From NCBI GenBank assembly GCA_018668255.1, contig JABISZ010000101.1, forward strand, positions 1 through 64,000: DNA of 64,000 nt, written 5' to 3'. Source of the DNA: Pseudomonadota bacterium (GTDB lineage: Bacteria > Pseudomonadota > Gammaproteobacteria > Ga0077536). Both the position numbers and the translations under genes were made by a program. Below, in pieces: positions 41,591-51,244 of the stretch. The notes under the pieces were generated by a model. It was not told where the DNA came from. It was given only the letters and a program-made list of their open reading frames with translations, and ran no database searches. How positions within the stretch are numbered: position 1 is the stretch's first letter; every line of letters starts with the position of its first letter.

Positions 41591-42661
41591 TTAGCTGAAA
41601 CGGCTAATGATCTCCTTGGCTACTTGATCGACCACTTCTCTGGTATCTCTGATAGGTTGAATAGCTACTTGATTCACTCCAGCATCTCTCATTTCTTCAA
41701 TCATTCCGATTACTTGGTTCTTCGTTCCTGTCAGAGTCGTGGCTTGTATAATTTTTTTCGTCATCAAAGGAACATGTTCTTCTTTGAGTTGCTGGAGGTA
41801 ACCCTCATATAGTTTTAAATGGCGTGTTTCAATAGGCGCATCCGGCTCCTTATAGACACCAGAAAAACCTAACATCTCCGCTCGTAAAGTAGCAGGGATG
41901 GCATCAGGGTTATCGCGTGAGGACAGGGCGAAAATATTACTACTTGACGCTACCATCGGACCAACAGCTTCCTTAACGGCTCGCGACTCAATTTCTTCTT
42001 CGGACTCAGTGAGATAAAGAGCGGTCATTGAGACGATGTAAATGTCATCAGGGTTCCTACCTGCTTCTTCAGCCCCTTTTCGTACGTTGCTGACCATCCA
42101 TTTGACGAGATCTGGGTGGACAGCCCCGAACAAAATGATTCCGTCTGCTATACGTCCAGCCAGTTGTGCGACCTTGGGTCCGCTGGCTGCAATATAGATT
42201 GGAATATAGTCTTTAACGTTGATGTAACCATAGTCAGGGTTAAGGAATTTAATTTTTCGGTGGCGTTTCCCCTCTGTATAATCTGTAGTTTTGTTGTCGA
42301 ATAAGTCGCGACATATACGGACATGCTCTTCTAATTCAGCTACTTTCGCAGCAGGCATTCCCATCGTTCGCCTAGTGGTATTCCCCGTACCAATACCCAT
42401 AACTGCTCGTCCAGGTGCTAGAGAATTTATTGTTGCCATTCCACATGCTGAAAGTGGCGCAATTCTCGATGCTGGATTAGTGACTCCAGGTCCGATTTTT
42501 ATTTTACTTGTTCTGTCCGCGCATAACGCCATAGTGGCATATACTTCGCTACCCAGCATTTGCGTGTCATATAACCAAGCATGGCTAAAGCCATTATCTT
42601 CAGCATATTTGACATCTCCATGAATATGACAGTCACCCATAAAAACGAAACCAAAATCCAT
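41591..42661 (-). CDS. LLM class oxidoreductase (methylene-H4MPT reductase-like)
   Basis: DNGFSHAWLYDTQMLGSEVYATMALCADRTSKIKIGPGVTNPASRIAPLSACGMATINSLAPGRAVMGIGTGNTTRRTMG. Confidence 0.92.
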   Translation of the reverse strand: MDFGFVFMGDCHIHGDVKYAEDNGFSHAWLYDTQMLGSEVYATMALCADRTSKIKIGPGVTNPASRIAPLSACGMATINSLAPGRAVMGIGTGNTTRRTMGMPAAKVAELEEHVRICRDLFDNKTTDYTEGKRHRKIKFLNPDYGYINVKDYIPIYIAASGPKVAQLAGRIADGIILFGAVHPDLVKWMVSNVRKGAEEAGRNPDDIYIVSMTALYLTESEEEIESRAVKEAVGPMVASSSNIFALSSRDNPDAIPATLRAEMLGFSGVYKEPDAPIETRHLKLYEGYLQQLKEEHVPLMTKKIIQATTLTGTKNQVIGMIEEMRDAGVNQVAIQPIRDTREVVDQVAKEIISRFS

Positions 42662-42740
42662 TATGTCTTTCTCCTGTTGTAGTATTCTTACTTAAGAGTA
42701 TTGTAAAACTAATAGCAATAGAAACACTATTCCTAAGATA

Positions 42741-43412
42741 CTATTTTCCTCTGTTAAATGCCCTGTTAATCCAAGTTCCTATTTCTTTGACTTCATCCAT
42801 ATCAACGCCATGAGCAACTTCGTACTCATGGTGCTCTACAGGGTAATTCTGGTCTTCCAGAAAGTCATAAGCTTCTTTCCCCATTTTAGGTAAGACCATT
42901 TGATCCTGTCGGCCGTGCCCAATAAAAACAGGAAGTTTACGATTGGCAGGAGAAAGTTTAATCGTTTTTTGTGTGGCAAAATAAGTTGATAGGGCAATAA
43001 GGCCGGCTAGTTTATTTGGATAGCTTAGAGCAAGTTCATACCCTACGGCTCCTCCCTGTGAAAACCCGGCTATGATGATATTTTCTGTTTTTATACCACG
43101 CTCATTTTCTCTTGCGATCAGACCGCTGATTTCAATTGCTGAATTTCGTAATTGCGTTGCGTCGATTTCTCGTCCTAAGTCAAGATTGATGATGTCATAC
43201 CAAGCGGGCATTTCCATGCCGTTGTTTATTGACACTGGTATGTGGGGCGCGTGCGGAAAGACAAAACGTACCTGCAAGGTTGGATCGATCCTTAGAGAGG
43301 GGACTATTGGTTCGAAGTCATGCCCATTCGCCCCCAAACCATGCAGCCATATGACTGTGAATTCAGCTGCGCCATGAGGTTCTATTTCAACACATTTTAA
43401 AAGATCCACCAC
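42741..43412 (-). CDS. carboxylesterase/phospholipase family alpha/beta hydrolase
   Basis: VIWLHGLGANGHDFEPIVPSLR, VFPHAPHIPVSINNGMEMPAWYDI, IIAGFSQGGAVGYELAL, GHGRQDQMV. Confidence 0.94.
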   Translation of the reverse strand: MVDLLKCVEIEPHGAAEFTVIWLHGLGANGHDFEPIVPSLRIDPTLQVRFVFPHAPHIPVSINNGMEMPAWYDIINLDLGREIDATQLRNSAIEISGLIARENERGIKTENIIIAGFSQGGAVGYELALSYPNKLAGLIALSTYFATQKTIKLSPANRKLPVFIGHGRQDQMVLPKMGKEAYDFLEDQNYPVEHHEYEVAHGVDMDEVKEIGTWINRAFNRGK

Positions 43413-43564
43413 TATAATCCCTTGTTATTTTTATTCTTATACACGACTATTATACGAAGTTAATTAATATATCTAAACTTTTGTATGTCTGAACCACGGT
43501 CAATGTAAGATATGCTTTTATTAGCGCAATTATGGCTTTGTTGCTGTTCTATGGAGGACTAAAA

Positions 43565-44386
43565 ATGGACGGGAAAGTTTGTGTGATCACCGGAGCAGCC
43601 TCGGGCATTGGTCTTGAATTGGCCAGACAGCTGGCTTTGTCTGGAGCAATCGTTGTTTTGAGTGATAACAACGTTCCTGCATTAGACGCCGCAGTTGCGT
43701 CTATTGTATCAATGGATAATTGTGTAGCTACAGGGCAGCAGTTAGATGTTACTGATAAAAAAGCTTTTTCATTTTTTGTTTCAGAGGTGTTAGCGCAGCA
43801 TGGCAAGATAGACTATTTCTTCAACAATGCGGGAATAGCAGTCTCCGGTGAATCTAGAGATCTCGAACTTGAACACTGGGAGCGTGTTATAGCAGTTAAT
43901 CTAATGGGTGTTATTTATGGGTGTGAACTTGTTTATAAAGTAATGGTATCGCAGGGGTTTGGACATATTATTAACACCGCTTCGTTGGCCGGTCTCATAC
44001 CTTTTGCAATGAACGCCCCTTACTGCGCTTCTAAGCATGCCGTTGTTGGGCTTTCGCAGACTCTTCGGCTTGAAGGAGAAGAGCTAGGAGTTAAGGTCAG
44101 TGCAGTATGTCCTGGATTTATCGATACAAATATCTATGCTGCAACTGAGGCAGTCGGTATCATCCATGACGACCTAGTGAAAGGGATCCCATTCAAATTG
44201 GTTTCTGTAGATGTAGCGGCTAAAAATATATTAAATGGTATCGCAAAAAACAAAGGACTGATTATTTTTCCTTTTTACGCAAAATTTATCTGGTGGCTTC
44301 AACGGATATCCGCAGTTTTCGGTTTGCCGCTAGCCAGATCTATGGTGCGTGACTTTAGAAGATTAAGATCTTCAAACAAAAGTTAA
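43565..44386 (+). CDS. SDR family oxidoreductase
   Basis: CVITGAASGIGLELARQLALSG, FNNAGIAV, YCASKHAVVGLSQTLRLEGEELGVKVSAVCPGFIDT. The ORF opens at 43532; the ATG at 43565 with a GGAGG SD is preferred. Confidence 0.94.
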   Translation: MDGKVCVITGAASGIGLELARQLALSGAIVVLSDNNVPALDAAVASIVSMDNCVATGQQLDVTDKKAFSFFVSEVLAQHGKIDYFFNNAGIAVSGESRDLELEHWERVIAVNLMGVIYGCELVYKVMVSQGFGHIINTASLAGLIPFAMNAPYCASKHAVVGLSQTLRLEGEELGVKVSAVCPGFIDTNIYAATEAVGIIHDDLVKGIPFKLVSVDVAAKNILNGIAKNKGLIIFPFYAKFIWWLQRISAVFGLPLARSMVRDFRRLRSSNKS

Positions 44387-44392
44387 GGAGCT

Positions 44393-44860
44393 TTGTCGAT
44401 GAAAATATTTGGCAAGGAGCTGATTGGTTACCAGACTCCAAAATTTCAAGTTGAGATAGAGAAAGGTCGGTTGAAGCTTTTTTCGAAAGCAATAGGTGAA
44501 ACGGCTGCAGTATATGTAGATGAGGAGGTAGCAAAGTCTCTCGGGTACAGATCTTTGCCGGTGCCTCCGACTTTTCTTTTTTGTTTGGAAATGGAGAGAG
44601 TAGACCCATATGACTGGATGTTGGAGTTAGAAATTCCCCTGGCCAATGTGCTTCATGCTGGCCAGTCGTTTACTTATCATCAAACTGCATGCGCGGGAGA
44701 TATTTTGCAATTTAGAGGAGAAATTATTGACGTGTATGGTAAAAAAAATAACGAACTACAGTTTATTGTTCATAGAAACTACGTATGTTTTATAGAAGGT
44801 GCTGCTGTAGCAGAGTTTGATAGAACTATCGTTATTCAGACAAGGGGAAAGGGAAATTAA
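44393..44860 (+). CDS. MaoC/FAS1-like dehydratase N-terminal hot-dog subunit (catalytic residues apparently degenerate)
   Basis: FSKAIGETAAVYVDEEVAKSLGYRSLPVPPTFLFCLEM; adjacent to a catalytic MaoC gene. Confidence 0.85.
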   Translation: MSMKIFGKELIGYQTPKFQVEIEKGRLKLFSKAIGETAAVYVDEEVAKSLGYRSLPVPPTFLFCLEMERVDPYDWMLELEIPLANVLHAGQSFTYHQTACAGDILQFRGEIIDVYGKKNNELQFIVHRNYVCFIEGAAVAEFDRTIVIQTRGKGN

Positions 44861-44861
44861 T

Positions 44862-45281
44862 ATGAACGAAGAACTGTATGAAGAAATTCAAGTGGGCTTT
44901 CATCTCCCTGCCTTCCAGGCACCTCCGGTTTCCAGACAGGCACTGGCGATTTATTGCGGAGCTTCTGGTGATCATAATCCTATCCATGTTGATATTGACT
45001 TTGCTAAATCCGCAGGATTAGACGACGTGATTGCTCATGGTATGTTGGTTATGGCTTATGCTGGTCGGATGTTGACTAACTGGATGCCTCAAAGCTCTAT
45101 TAAAAATTTCGATATCCGATTTCTGAATATGACAGAGATAGGGGAGAAAATCTGTTCAAATGGTGTCGTTCGAGAAAAATTTATTGAAGCTAACCAGAAA
45201 TTCCTGGTAGTTGAGGTCTTGGCTAAAGGACAAGATGGCCTTAGCAAATTGTCAGGCTCTGCGACTCTCTCATTTCCGTGA
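44862..45281 (+). CDS. MaoC-like (R)-hydratase/dehydratase, catalytic hot-dog subunit
   Basis: YCGASGDHNPIHVDIDFAKSAGLDDVIAHGMLVMAYAGRML: hydratase-2 D-x4-H motif. The ORF opens at 44817; the ATG at 44862 directly after the upstream stop is preferred. Confidence 0.92.
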   Translation: MNEELYEEIQVGFHLPAFQAPPVSRQALAIYCGASGDHNPIHVDIDFAKSAGLDDVIAHGMLVMAYAGRMLTNWMPQSSIKNFDIRFLNMTEIGEKICSNGVVREKFIEANQKFLVVEVLAKGQDGLSKLSGSATLSFP

Positions 45282-45934
45282 CGCGCGAAGACGGTTCGAG
45301 TCTATTCACTGATTTCTTATTCTACTTCCAGCTAGTCGCGGCAACAGTAGTTGTTGTCAATCAAGTGGAGACGATGAAAGTTTCTATTGATGGTGTTAGT
45401 GTGACTTGGTTTGGTTTTTGGCTAGCTTTTCTCTCAATAAATCTAGTTTTGGCCTTTAATGTCTTGAAAACACATCAGGATCGGGTCTCTAAACAAACAT
45501 TCTTTATTTACGTGGTTTGGACATTAGCGATAGGGGCTATTTTTATTAATCTGTTGCGGCAAAATGTTCAGTGGACAGAGGTAGATTATTGGACGACAGT
45601 GATTACGGGCAGCGGAATTTTCACATCTCTTTGTGTTGCACGGTTGATTGGCATTGCTTACTCTGACCCTCTCGTGAGATCGTCATTTGCCGTATTCCTG
45701 AAAGCCGTGCCTCAGCTGACCCTTGCTTGGAACATCTTTTTGTATGGAGGAGATGGGCTTTCGGTTTCACTTGTGATAGCGGGACACTTAACCATAGCGA
45801 CCCGTCTTATACAGGTCTGGTACTCTGCTAAGATAGGTGGGTGGGATCGCAATCGTATTGGGATTGCAGTTGGCGAACTGGCAAATCAAATTAGCTGGGC
45901 GGTTGCGACAGTCGTTTGGATTTTTGTCGATTAA
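45278..45934 (+). CDS. hypothetical polytopic membrane protein
   Basis: Multiple hydrophobic helices; GTG start overlaps the MaoC stop (GTGA). Confidence 0.75.
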   Translation: MTREDGSSLFTDFLFYFQLVAATVVVVNQVETMKVSIDGVSVTWFGFWLAFLSINLVLAFNVLKTHQDRVSKQTFFIYVVWTLAIGAIFINLLRQNVQWTEVDYWTTVITGSGIFTSLCVARLIGIAYSDPLVRSSFAVFLKAVPQLTLAWNIFLYGGDGLSVSLVIAGHLTIATRLIQVWYSAKIGGWDRNRIGIAVGELANQISWAVATVVWIFVD

Positions 45935-45938
45935 TTCG

Positions 45939-47063
45939 TTACCCTCCAATTGGCAAAGTTAGGATTGGAGCATTGTTGATGTCACCTTTTGACTGCAACG
46001 CGAATAGCTGACCAAGTAATTGTAAGGTCGATTTTGACTGCAAATCGGAGTCGTCTACGTAAAACCAGCTACCGCGATACTCAACTGCTGCAGCTGCTTT
46101 CGTCGGACGGAATGAGGTTGATTTAATGCTCATTAAGTCTCCAGTAACATTGCTCCATGAAAAAGCATTTCCGCTGTCATCCAAGGTTACTCTTACTTTC
46201 CCCAACTCTATGTCCGAAGGTGGAATTTCGACGGATTGAGATAAGAAGTACATAACTCCCATAAATGAGCGGGTCTCAAGTCTTATTCGGCCTTGGTTGT
46301 CGTCCCCAGAGGAGAGTAGGACCTCGTATTCAAGCGAATCAGAATTAAGGTTAAGGAGAGATGCCAGTTTAATGAAGTTTTCATTTTTTTCACTTGGCGA
46401 CTTGAATCGCATAATGTGTCTGTATCCGCGATTTTCGCTTGTGCTTCTCAGGCGCCACTGGCCAGCATCCTGCAGGATGTTCAGCAGATGAACAGATCGT
46501 CTGAATTTAGAAATATCTGGAGCGAGCATAGGTGTCGGACCAGAAGCTTTGGAGGCATTGTCCAATCCGTTCATGCTCTCTACGCAAAGATTCAATACTC
46601 GCGCAGTGCTCCAACCGCTACTATCAAGCAAAACAATAGTTTCTAAAGAGATCCTCGATAGCATTTGTCGAACAAAATCCTGCCCTTTTAATGGGGTATA
46701 AGTTACGGTCGGTTTTTCTTCGTAGGCAAGTTTTCCTGAGAATCCATAACTGTTGTTACCATTAAAGTCGAGAACTGAACTGGCAGCGACGGTAGGAGCC
46801 AATAAAAACTGGGTGTTCAATGCAGTAGCTTCAAGGAAATAGGGAGAGTCTCCATAGCGCAGTCGCACAAGATTGAGCAGCATTTGTTCAGTCTCAGTGT
46901 AGCTCATAGCTATATTATATTCAGTTCTACTTCCTTCTATGAACTTAGGGCCGAGCTGCGTACATGCTAAGATCTGAGATGTGGCGAACAGAAGGAAAAT
47001 TGATTTCTTTTTGATGGAAGAAATTGCTTTTTTGGCACGATAACATATTGTCATTTTTTGCAT
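45939..47063 (-). CDS. hypothetical lipoprotein
   Basis: KKSIFLLFATSQILACTQLGPKF signal with lipobox (ILAC); LLNLVRLRYGDSPYFLEATAL; no recognised domain. Confidence 0.75.
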   Translation of the reverse strand: MQKMTICYRAKKAISSIKKKSIFLLFATSQILACTQLGPKFIEGSRTEYNIAMSYTETEQMLLNLVRLRYGDSPYFLEATALNTQFLLAPTVAASSVLDFNGNNSYGFSGKLAYEEKPTVTYTPLKGQDFVRQMLSRISLETIVLLDSSGWSTARVLNLCVESMNGLDNASKASGPTPMLAPDISKFRRSVHLLNILQDAGQWRLRSTSENRGYRHIMRFKSPSEKNENFIKLASLLNLNSDSLEYEVLLSSGDDNQGRIRLETRSFMGVMYFLSQSVEIPPSDIELGKVRVTLDDSGNAFSWSNVTGDLMSIKSTSFRPTKAAAAVEYRGSWFYVDDSDLQSKSTLQLLGQLFALQSKGDINNAPILTLPIGG

Positions 47064-47131
47064 GGCAGTATTCTAACGCAATTTAGCTCGTGTAGTACTT
47101 GTGCTTTAAGGGATAGAAGTCTGAAAGCTTG

Positions 47132-48796
47132 CTAGGAGCTGCAAGAAAGCATTGAGCATCCAGCTCGATGTCTGGCCCACTCAGGCCGTCGAGCAGCATA
47201 TTGTTCTTGCTCAGGTTGCTCGTTATAAGGATTTTTTAGTACATCTAGTAATTTCTGAATAGTCGAAAAATTTCCAGCCGCAGCATCATCTATCCCCAAT
47301 TGCGCTAAGTAGTTCCTAATTACATATTTTGGGTTAGCATTGTTCATCATCTCTTTTCTCACGGCGGGCGCTAATCCATCAGATTCGATGCGCGTCTTAT
47401 AGCGAGTAAGCCATGAAGACAGTTTTTGGTTGTAGCTGTCATCTATTTGACTCTCTACATAGAATGCGGTTCCCAAAGGGCAATGAAGAGCCGAGGTCGC
47501 TAGCCAATCTGATGTTGAGCTAAACTCACTGAGTTTTCTGAAAAAAATTGTCATATCTGTTTCTACTTCGCTTAGTAATTGAAACAGATCATCAGAGAGA
47601 GAGACATCTGTGCTGTTAACGAAACTTTTTAGTCCTAGTTTTCTAGTAAGTGCGCTGTGCCACTGGTGCTCATAAGTCTTTTGATAGCTTGCTAGCCCAT
47701 CTTCCAAAGGTTTTAGATCATTAATTAACGGATATAAAGCATTTGCTAGCTGGACTAGATTCCATAAGGCTACCTGCGATTGTTGCTCGTATCTGTATCT
47801 TTTCCCTCCCGCATCTGTAGTGTTGGGTGTCCAGTTGGGGTCGTAATTCTCGAGCCAACCATATGGTCCATAGTCAATGGTCAGCCCCAAAATCGACATA
47901 TTATCGGTATTCATTACGCCATGTACAAAGCCCACTCGCATCCATTCAGATATCATCGTAGCCGTTCGGTCACATACTTCTTTAAACCAGAGACCATAGT
48001 CCGGGGCTGTCAGGCCAGCATTTTTTTGATGGCGTAGTTCCAGATCGGGGAAGTCCGTTGTAATAGTGTAATCAAGGAATTTTTTCAGCAGTGCATGGTT
48101 CTCTTGAGCTGCAAGCAGTTGAAAGTGACCAAAGCGAGTAAAAGAAGGAGCTACACGACATACGACTGCTCCTGGCTCATATATAGCATTTCCATCATAA
48201 AACATGTCGCGCATCACTTCGTCTCCAGTCAGAACAAGACTAAGTGCTCGAGTAGTGGGGACCCCCAAGTGATGCATTGCTTCGCTGCAAAGGAACTCTC
48301 TTACCGATGATCTTAGGACGGCTCGTCCATCGGCAGTGCGGGAGTAGGGTGTCATTCCTGAACCTTTCAATTGTAATGAGTACCTGTTCTTCTGACTGGT
48401 AACGATCTCGCCCAAAGTTATTGCTCGTCCGTCTCCTAGCTGTCCCGCCCAGTTGCCAAATTGATGGCCGCCGTAGCAGGTTGCATGAGGCTGCATGCCT
48501 GGAAGAGTTTCGTTGCCAGAAAATATCTGGGTAAACTCTTCTGTTCTAAAAACCGATGGTGATAGCTCCAAAAGCTTTCCGACTTCATCCGAGTGAATTA
48601 GTAACGCCGGTTTAGAGCAAGGAGTTGAATTTGTCAGTGAATAACAGGCACCTGACACTTGCCTGCAGTAGTTTTCTTTGATCGGATCGGCGGGTAGCTG
48701 TGTAACAAACGAATTGTCAAACGTGAGATCCGAGAGTTGTAAAGAAGGGGTGCTCATTGGATTTATTTTGCGCTTTTTTTTTACAGGTGTAATCAT
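47132..48796 (-). CDS. selO: protein adenylyltransferase SelO (YdiU/UPF0061)
   Basis: CYGGHQFGNWAGQLGDGRAITLGE, ELQLKGSGMTPYSRTADGRAVLRSSVREFLCSEAMHHLGVPTTRALSLV-type core, MNTDNMSILGLTIDYGPYGWLENYDP, C-terminal SCSS. True start may be the internal Met at about 48757. Confidence 0.96.
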   Translation of the reverse strand: MITPVKKKRKINPMSTPSLQLSDLTFDNSFVTQLPADPIKENYCRQVSGACYSLTNSTPCSKPALLIHSDEVGKLLELSPSVFRTEEFTQIFSGNETLPGMQPHATCYGGHQFGNWAGQLGDGRAITLGEIVTSQKNRYSLQLKGSGMTPYSRTADGRAVLRSSVREFLCSEAMHHLGVPTTRALSLVLTGDEVMRDMFYDGNAIYEPGAVVCRVAPSFTRFGHFQLLAAQENHALLKKFLDYTITTDFPDLELRHQKNAGLTAPDYGLWFKEVCDRTATMISEWMRVGFVHGVMNTDNMSILGLTIDYGPYGWLENYDPNWTPNTTDAGGKRYRYEQQSQVALWNLVQLANALYPLINDLKPLEDGLASYQKTYEHQWHSALTRKLGLKSFVNSTDVSLSDDLFQLLSEVETDMTIFFRKLSEFSSTSDWLATSALHCPLGTAFYVESQIDDSYNQKLSSWLTRYKTRIESDGLAPAVRKEMMNNANPKYVIRNYLAQLGIDDAAAGNFSTIQKLLDVLKNPYNEQPEQEQYAARRPEWARHRAGCSMLSCSS

Positions 48797-49029
48797 ATAT
48801 TTTAAATGGACTAGAGGGTACTGAATTCGAGGCTTAAGATAAGCCTATTCGGTCTCTTATTTAACTGCATTATAGCAATAATATAGATTATATTTGTCTA
48901 GCAAATAACTGATTATAAAGAGTTTAAAATAAATTATTTTAGCTAAAGTTTTTATAGCTGAGATCCCGTAGAATTAGGTTGAGAATCTTTAAAAAGTATA
49001 AGTACTTGTAATCTATTTCGGGGGATGGA

Positions 49030-51108
49030 GTGATGATTTTTTTTCGTTTATGTGTGTATTCATTAATGTGGGTTTTCTTTGGACCACATTTATATGCCGC
49101 AACAGTTGTTGATGATAAGTCGTTGACTGCTATAGGCGACGGTTCGAACTGGCTTGGCTTTGGCCGCAATTATAGTGAGCAGCGCTACAGCCCACTTGAT
49201 CAAATAAATACTAAAACAGTCTCTGACCTTGGTATTGAATGGGTGATGGAACTTCCTAAGGACAAGTCATTACTTGCGACACCTTTAGTTGTCGACGGTG
49301 TGATTTACTTCACTGCTAGTTACTCGGTTACTCGCGCGGTTGAAGCGAAATCGGGAAAGCTATTATGGGAATTTGATCCCGAATCAATAAAAAATGCGGG
49401 CGACCGTTTGGTCAACATGTGGGATCAGAATAAAGGCCCGGCGTTCTGGAATGGGAAGGTAATCATATCAACTATTGATGGTCGTTTAATTGGTTTAGAT
49501 GCTAAGACGGGCGAAAAAATTTGGGAAAAAATGACTATAGACCCAAGGAAAGCGTATTACATTACGGGCGCTCCTAAAGTTTTCAAGGGTAAAGTGATTA
49601 TTGGTAACGGCGGCACCGAGCATACTGCAGCAAGAGGCTACGTGACAGCGTATAACGCCGACACAGGAGAGCAAGAATGGCGCTTTTGGGTAGTACCAGG
49701 TAATCCTGCTGACGGATTTGAATCCGATGCAATGGAAATGGCTGCGAAGACCTGGAATGGGGAATGGTGGAAGTATGGTGGTGGCGGGAATACTTGGCAT
49801 GGAATTACTTACGATCCAGAATTTGATCAGCTGCTAATTGGAACTGGCAATGGGTCTCCCTGGAATCAAAAAGTTAGATCGCCCGGAGGAGGAGACAACT
49901 TATTTCTCTGCTCTATTGTTGCGCTAGACGCTGATACTGGTGACTACAAGTGGCATTATCAGACTGTTCCAGGAGAGACTTGGGATTACAATTCCAATAT
50001 GGATATTATACTGGCCGATCTTAAATATGGCGGCCAAGAAATAAAGGCGCTAATGCATGCCCCTAAAAACGGCTTTTTTTATGTTTTAAACCGTGAAAAT
50101 GGCGAGTTGCTTTCGGCAGAGAAAATTGCAAAAGCGACTTGGGCATCACACATTGATTTGAAGACTGGCCGCCCGGTAGAAATCGCGGGCGCTCGATATG
50201 AAGATGGTGAACAAGTGGTTTGGCCGAGTCCTTTTGGTGCGCATAGTTGGCATGCAATGTCGTATAACCCGGACACAGGGTTAGTGTATATTCCGACGAT
50301 TGAGATGGCTGGTACTTTTAGGGATAGCGGAATCAATCTCAAAGCTTTTGAATCACCGAAAAGTCACGTTGAAGTCGGTGTGGAATTTGGTATGGAGGAT
50401 ACGCCAGAAGATTGGGGGACAGCGAAGTTACAGGCATGGGACCCCATCAAACAAGAGAGAGTATGGGAGCACAAGTTGCCGGCATCTTGGAATCCGGGGA
50501 CGATGACTAGCAAGGGTAATTTAGTGTTTGAGGGACGAGCTGATGGGCGTTTTGTGGCCTACCATGCAGAGACTGGAGAACCGCTTTGGTCAATCGAATT
50601 GGGTCTTGGAATTTCAGCCCCTCCTGTGACTTACGCAGTCGATGGAAAGCAGTATATCTCGCTGTTGGTTGGATGGGGCGGAGCCGGTACTATAGCTGGG
50701 TCGCATGCGGCACAGCATGGCTGGAAGTACAAAGTGCATCCGAGAAGGCTATATACTTTTTCCCTAGATGGAAATGTTCCTCTGCCTTACTCTCCTCCAC
50801 CTGCGTTTGCAGTACCATTGGATCCGCCTGATTTTGAGGTTGACGAGGTACTGGCCGCTCAAGGGTTGAAAACTTATTCGCAGTCGTGTTTCTTATGCCA
50901 TGGAGGGAGCGCAGTGTCTGGAGGCATGGCTCCTGATCTGAGAGAGTCTGCAATCCCTTTGTCTGCGACTGCATTTTCTGAAGTTCTAATTAAGGGCGCT
51001 CTTGTCGAAAATGGTATGCCGCGGTTCAAAGACTTTAATAGTGAGCACGTCGTGGCATTGACACACTATATACGTAAGATGGCTCGAAAGCAGGGTTCAG
51101 TTCAATAA
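49030..51108 (+). CDS. PQQ-dependent methanol/ethanol-family dehydrogenase with C-terminal cytochrome c domain (quinohemoprotein)
   Basis: Signal peptide; W-motif repeats (GRLIGLDAKTGEKIW, VTAYNADTGEQEWRFW, VALDADTGDYKWHYQ); PGETWDYNSN; C-terminal heme motif CFLCH. Confidence 0.95.
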   Translation: MMIFFRLCVYSLMWVFFGPHLYAATVVDDKSLTAIGDGSNWLGFGRNYSEQRYSPLDQINTKTVSDLGIEWVMELPKDKSLLATPLVVDGVIYFTASYSVTRAVEAKSGKLLWEFDPESIKNAGDRLVNMWDQNKGPAFWNGKVIISTIDGRLIGLDAKTGEKIWEKMTIDPRKAYYITGAPKVFKGKVIIGNGGTEHTAARGYVTAYNADTGEQEWRFWVVPGNPADGFESDAMEMAAKTWNGEWWKYGGGGNTWHGITYDPEFDQLLIGTGNGSPWNQKVRSPGGGDNLFLCSIVALDADTGDYKWHYQTVPGETWDYNSNMDIILADLKYGGQEIKALMHAPKNGFFYVLNRENGELLSAEKIAKATWASHIDLKTGRPVEIAGARYEDGEQVVWPSPFGAHSWHAMSYNPDTGLVYIPTIEMAGTFRDSGINLKAFESPKSHVEVGVEFGMEDTPEDWGTAKLQAWDPIKQERVWEHKLPASWNPGTMTSKGNLVFEGRADGRFVAYHAETGEPLWSIELGLGISAPPVTYAVDGKQYISLLVGWGGAGTIAGSHAAQHGWKYKVHPRRLYTFSLDGNVPLPYSPPPAFAVPLDPPDFEVDEVLAAQGLKTYSQSCFLCHGGSAVSGGMAPDLRESAIPLSATAFSEVLIKGALVENGMPRFKDFNSEHVVALTHYIRKMARKQGSVQ

Positions 51109-51175
51109 TGCCCAGTTGAGTTAACCGCGGTCCTCGCGATTCCGCACTTGAAAAGGTAGAATGCCGTCGAATATT

Positions 51176-51204
51176 TTGAAGGCTAGCTAGTTGCTAGCCT
51201 TCAA
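51176..51204. terminator. hairpin between the PQQ dehydrogenase and ettA (possible transcription end or attenuation site)
   Basis: TTGAAGGCTAG-CTAGTTG-CTAGCCTTCAA, perfect 11-bp stem, no clear U-tract. Confidence 0.5.
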
Positions 51205-51244
51205 TCGTTAATTAGTATTTTCCCCTTAGGAAGTTTTATTCGAC

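Noticed and set aside
47132-47160. Possible selenocysteine at the SelO C-terminus
   Set aside because: The C-terminal SCSS is encoded with ordinary Cys codons and the frame terminates normally right after it, with no in-frame TGA needed.
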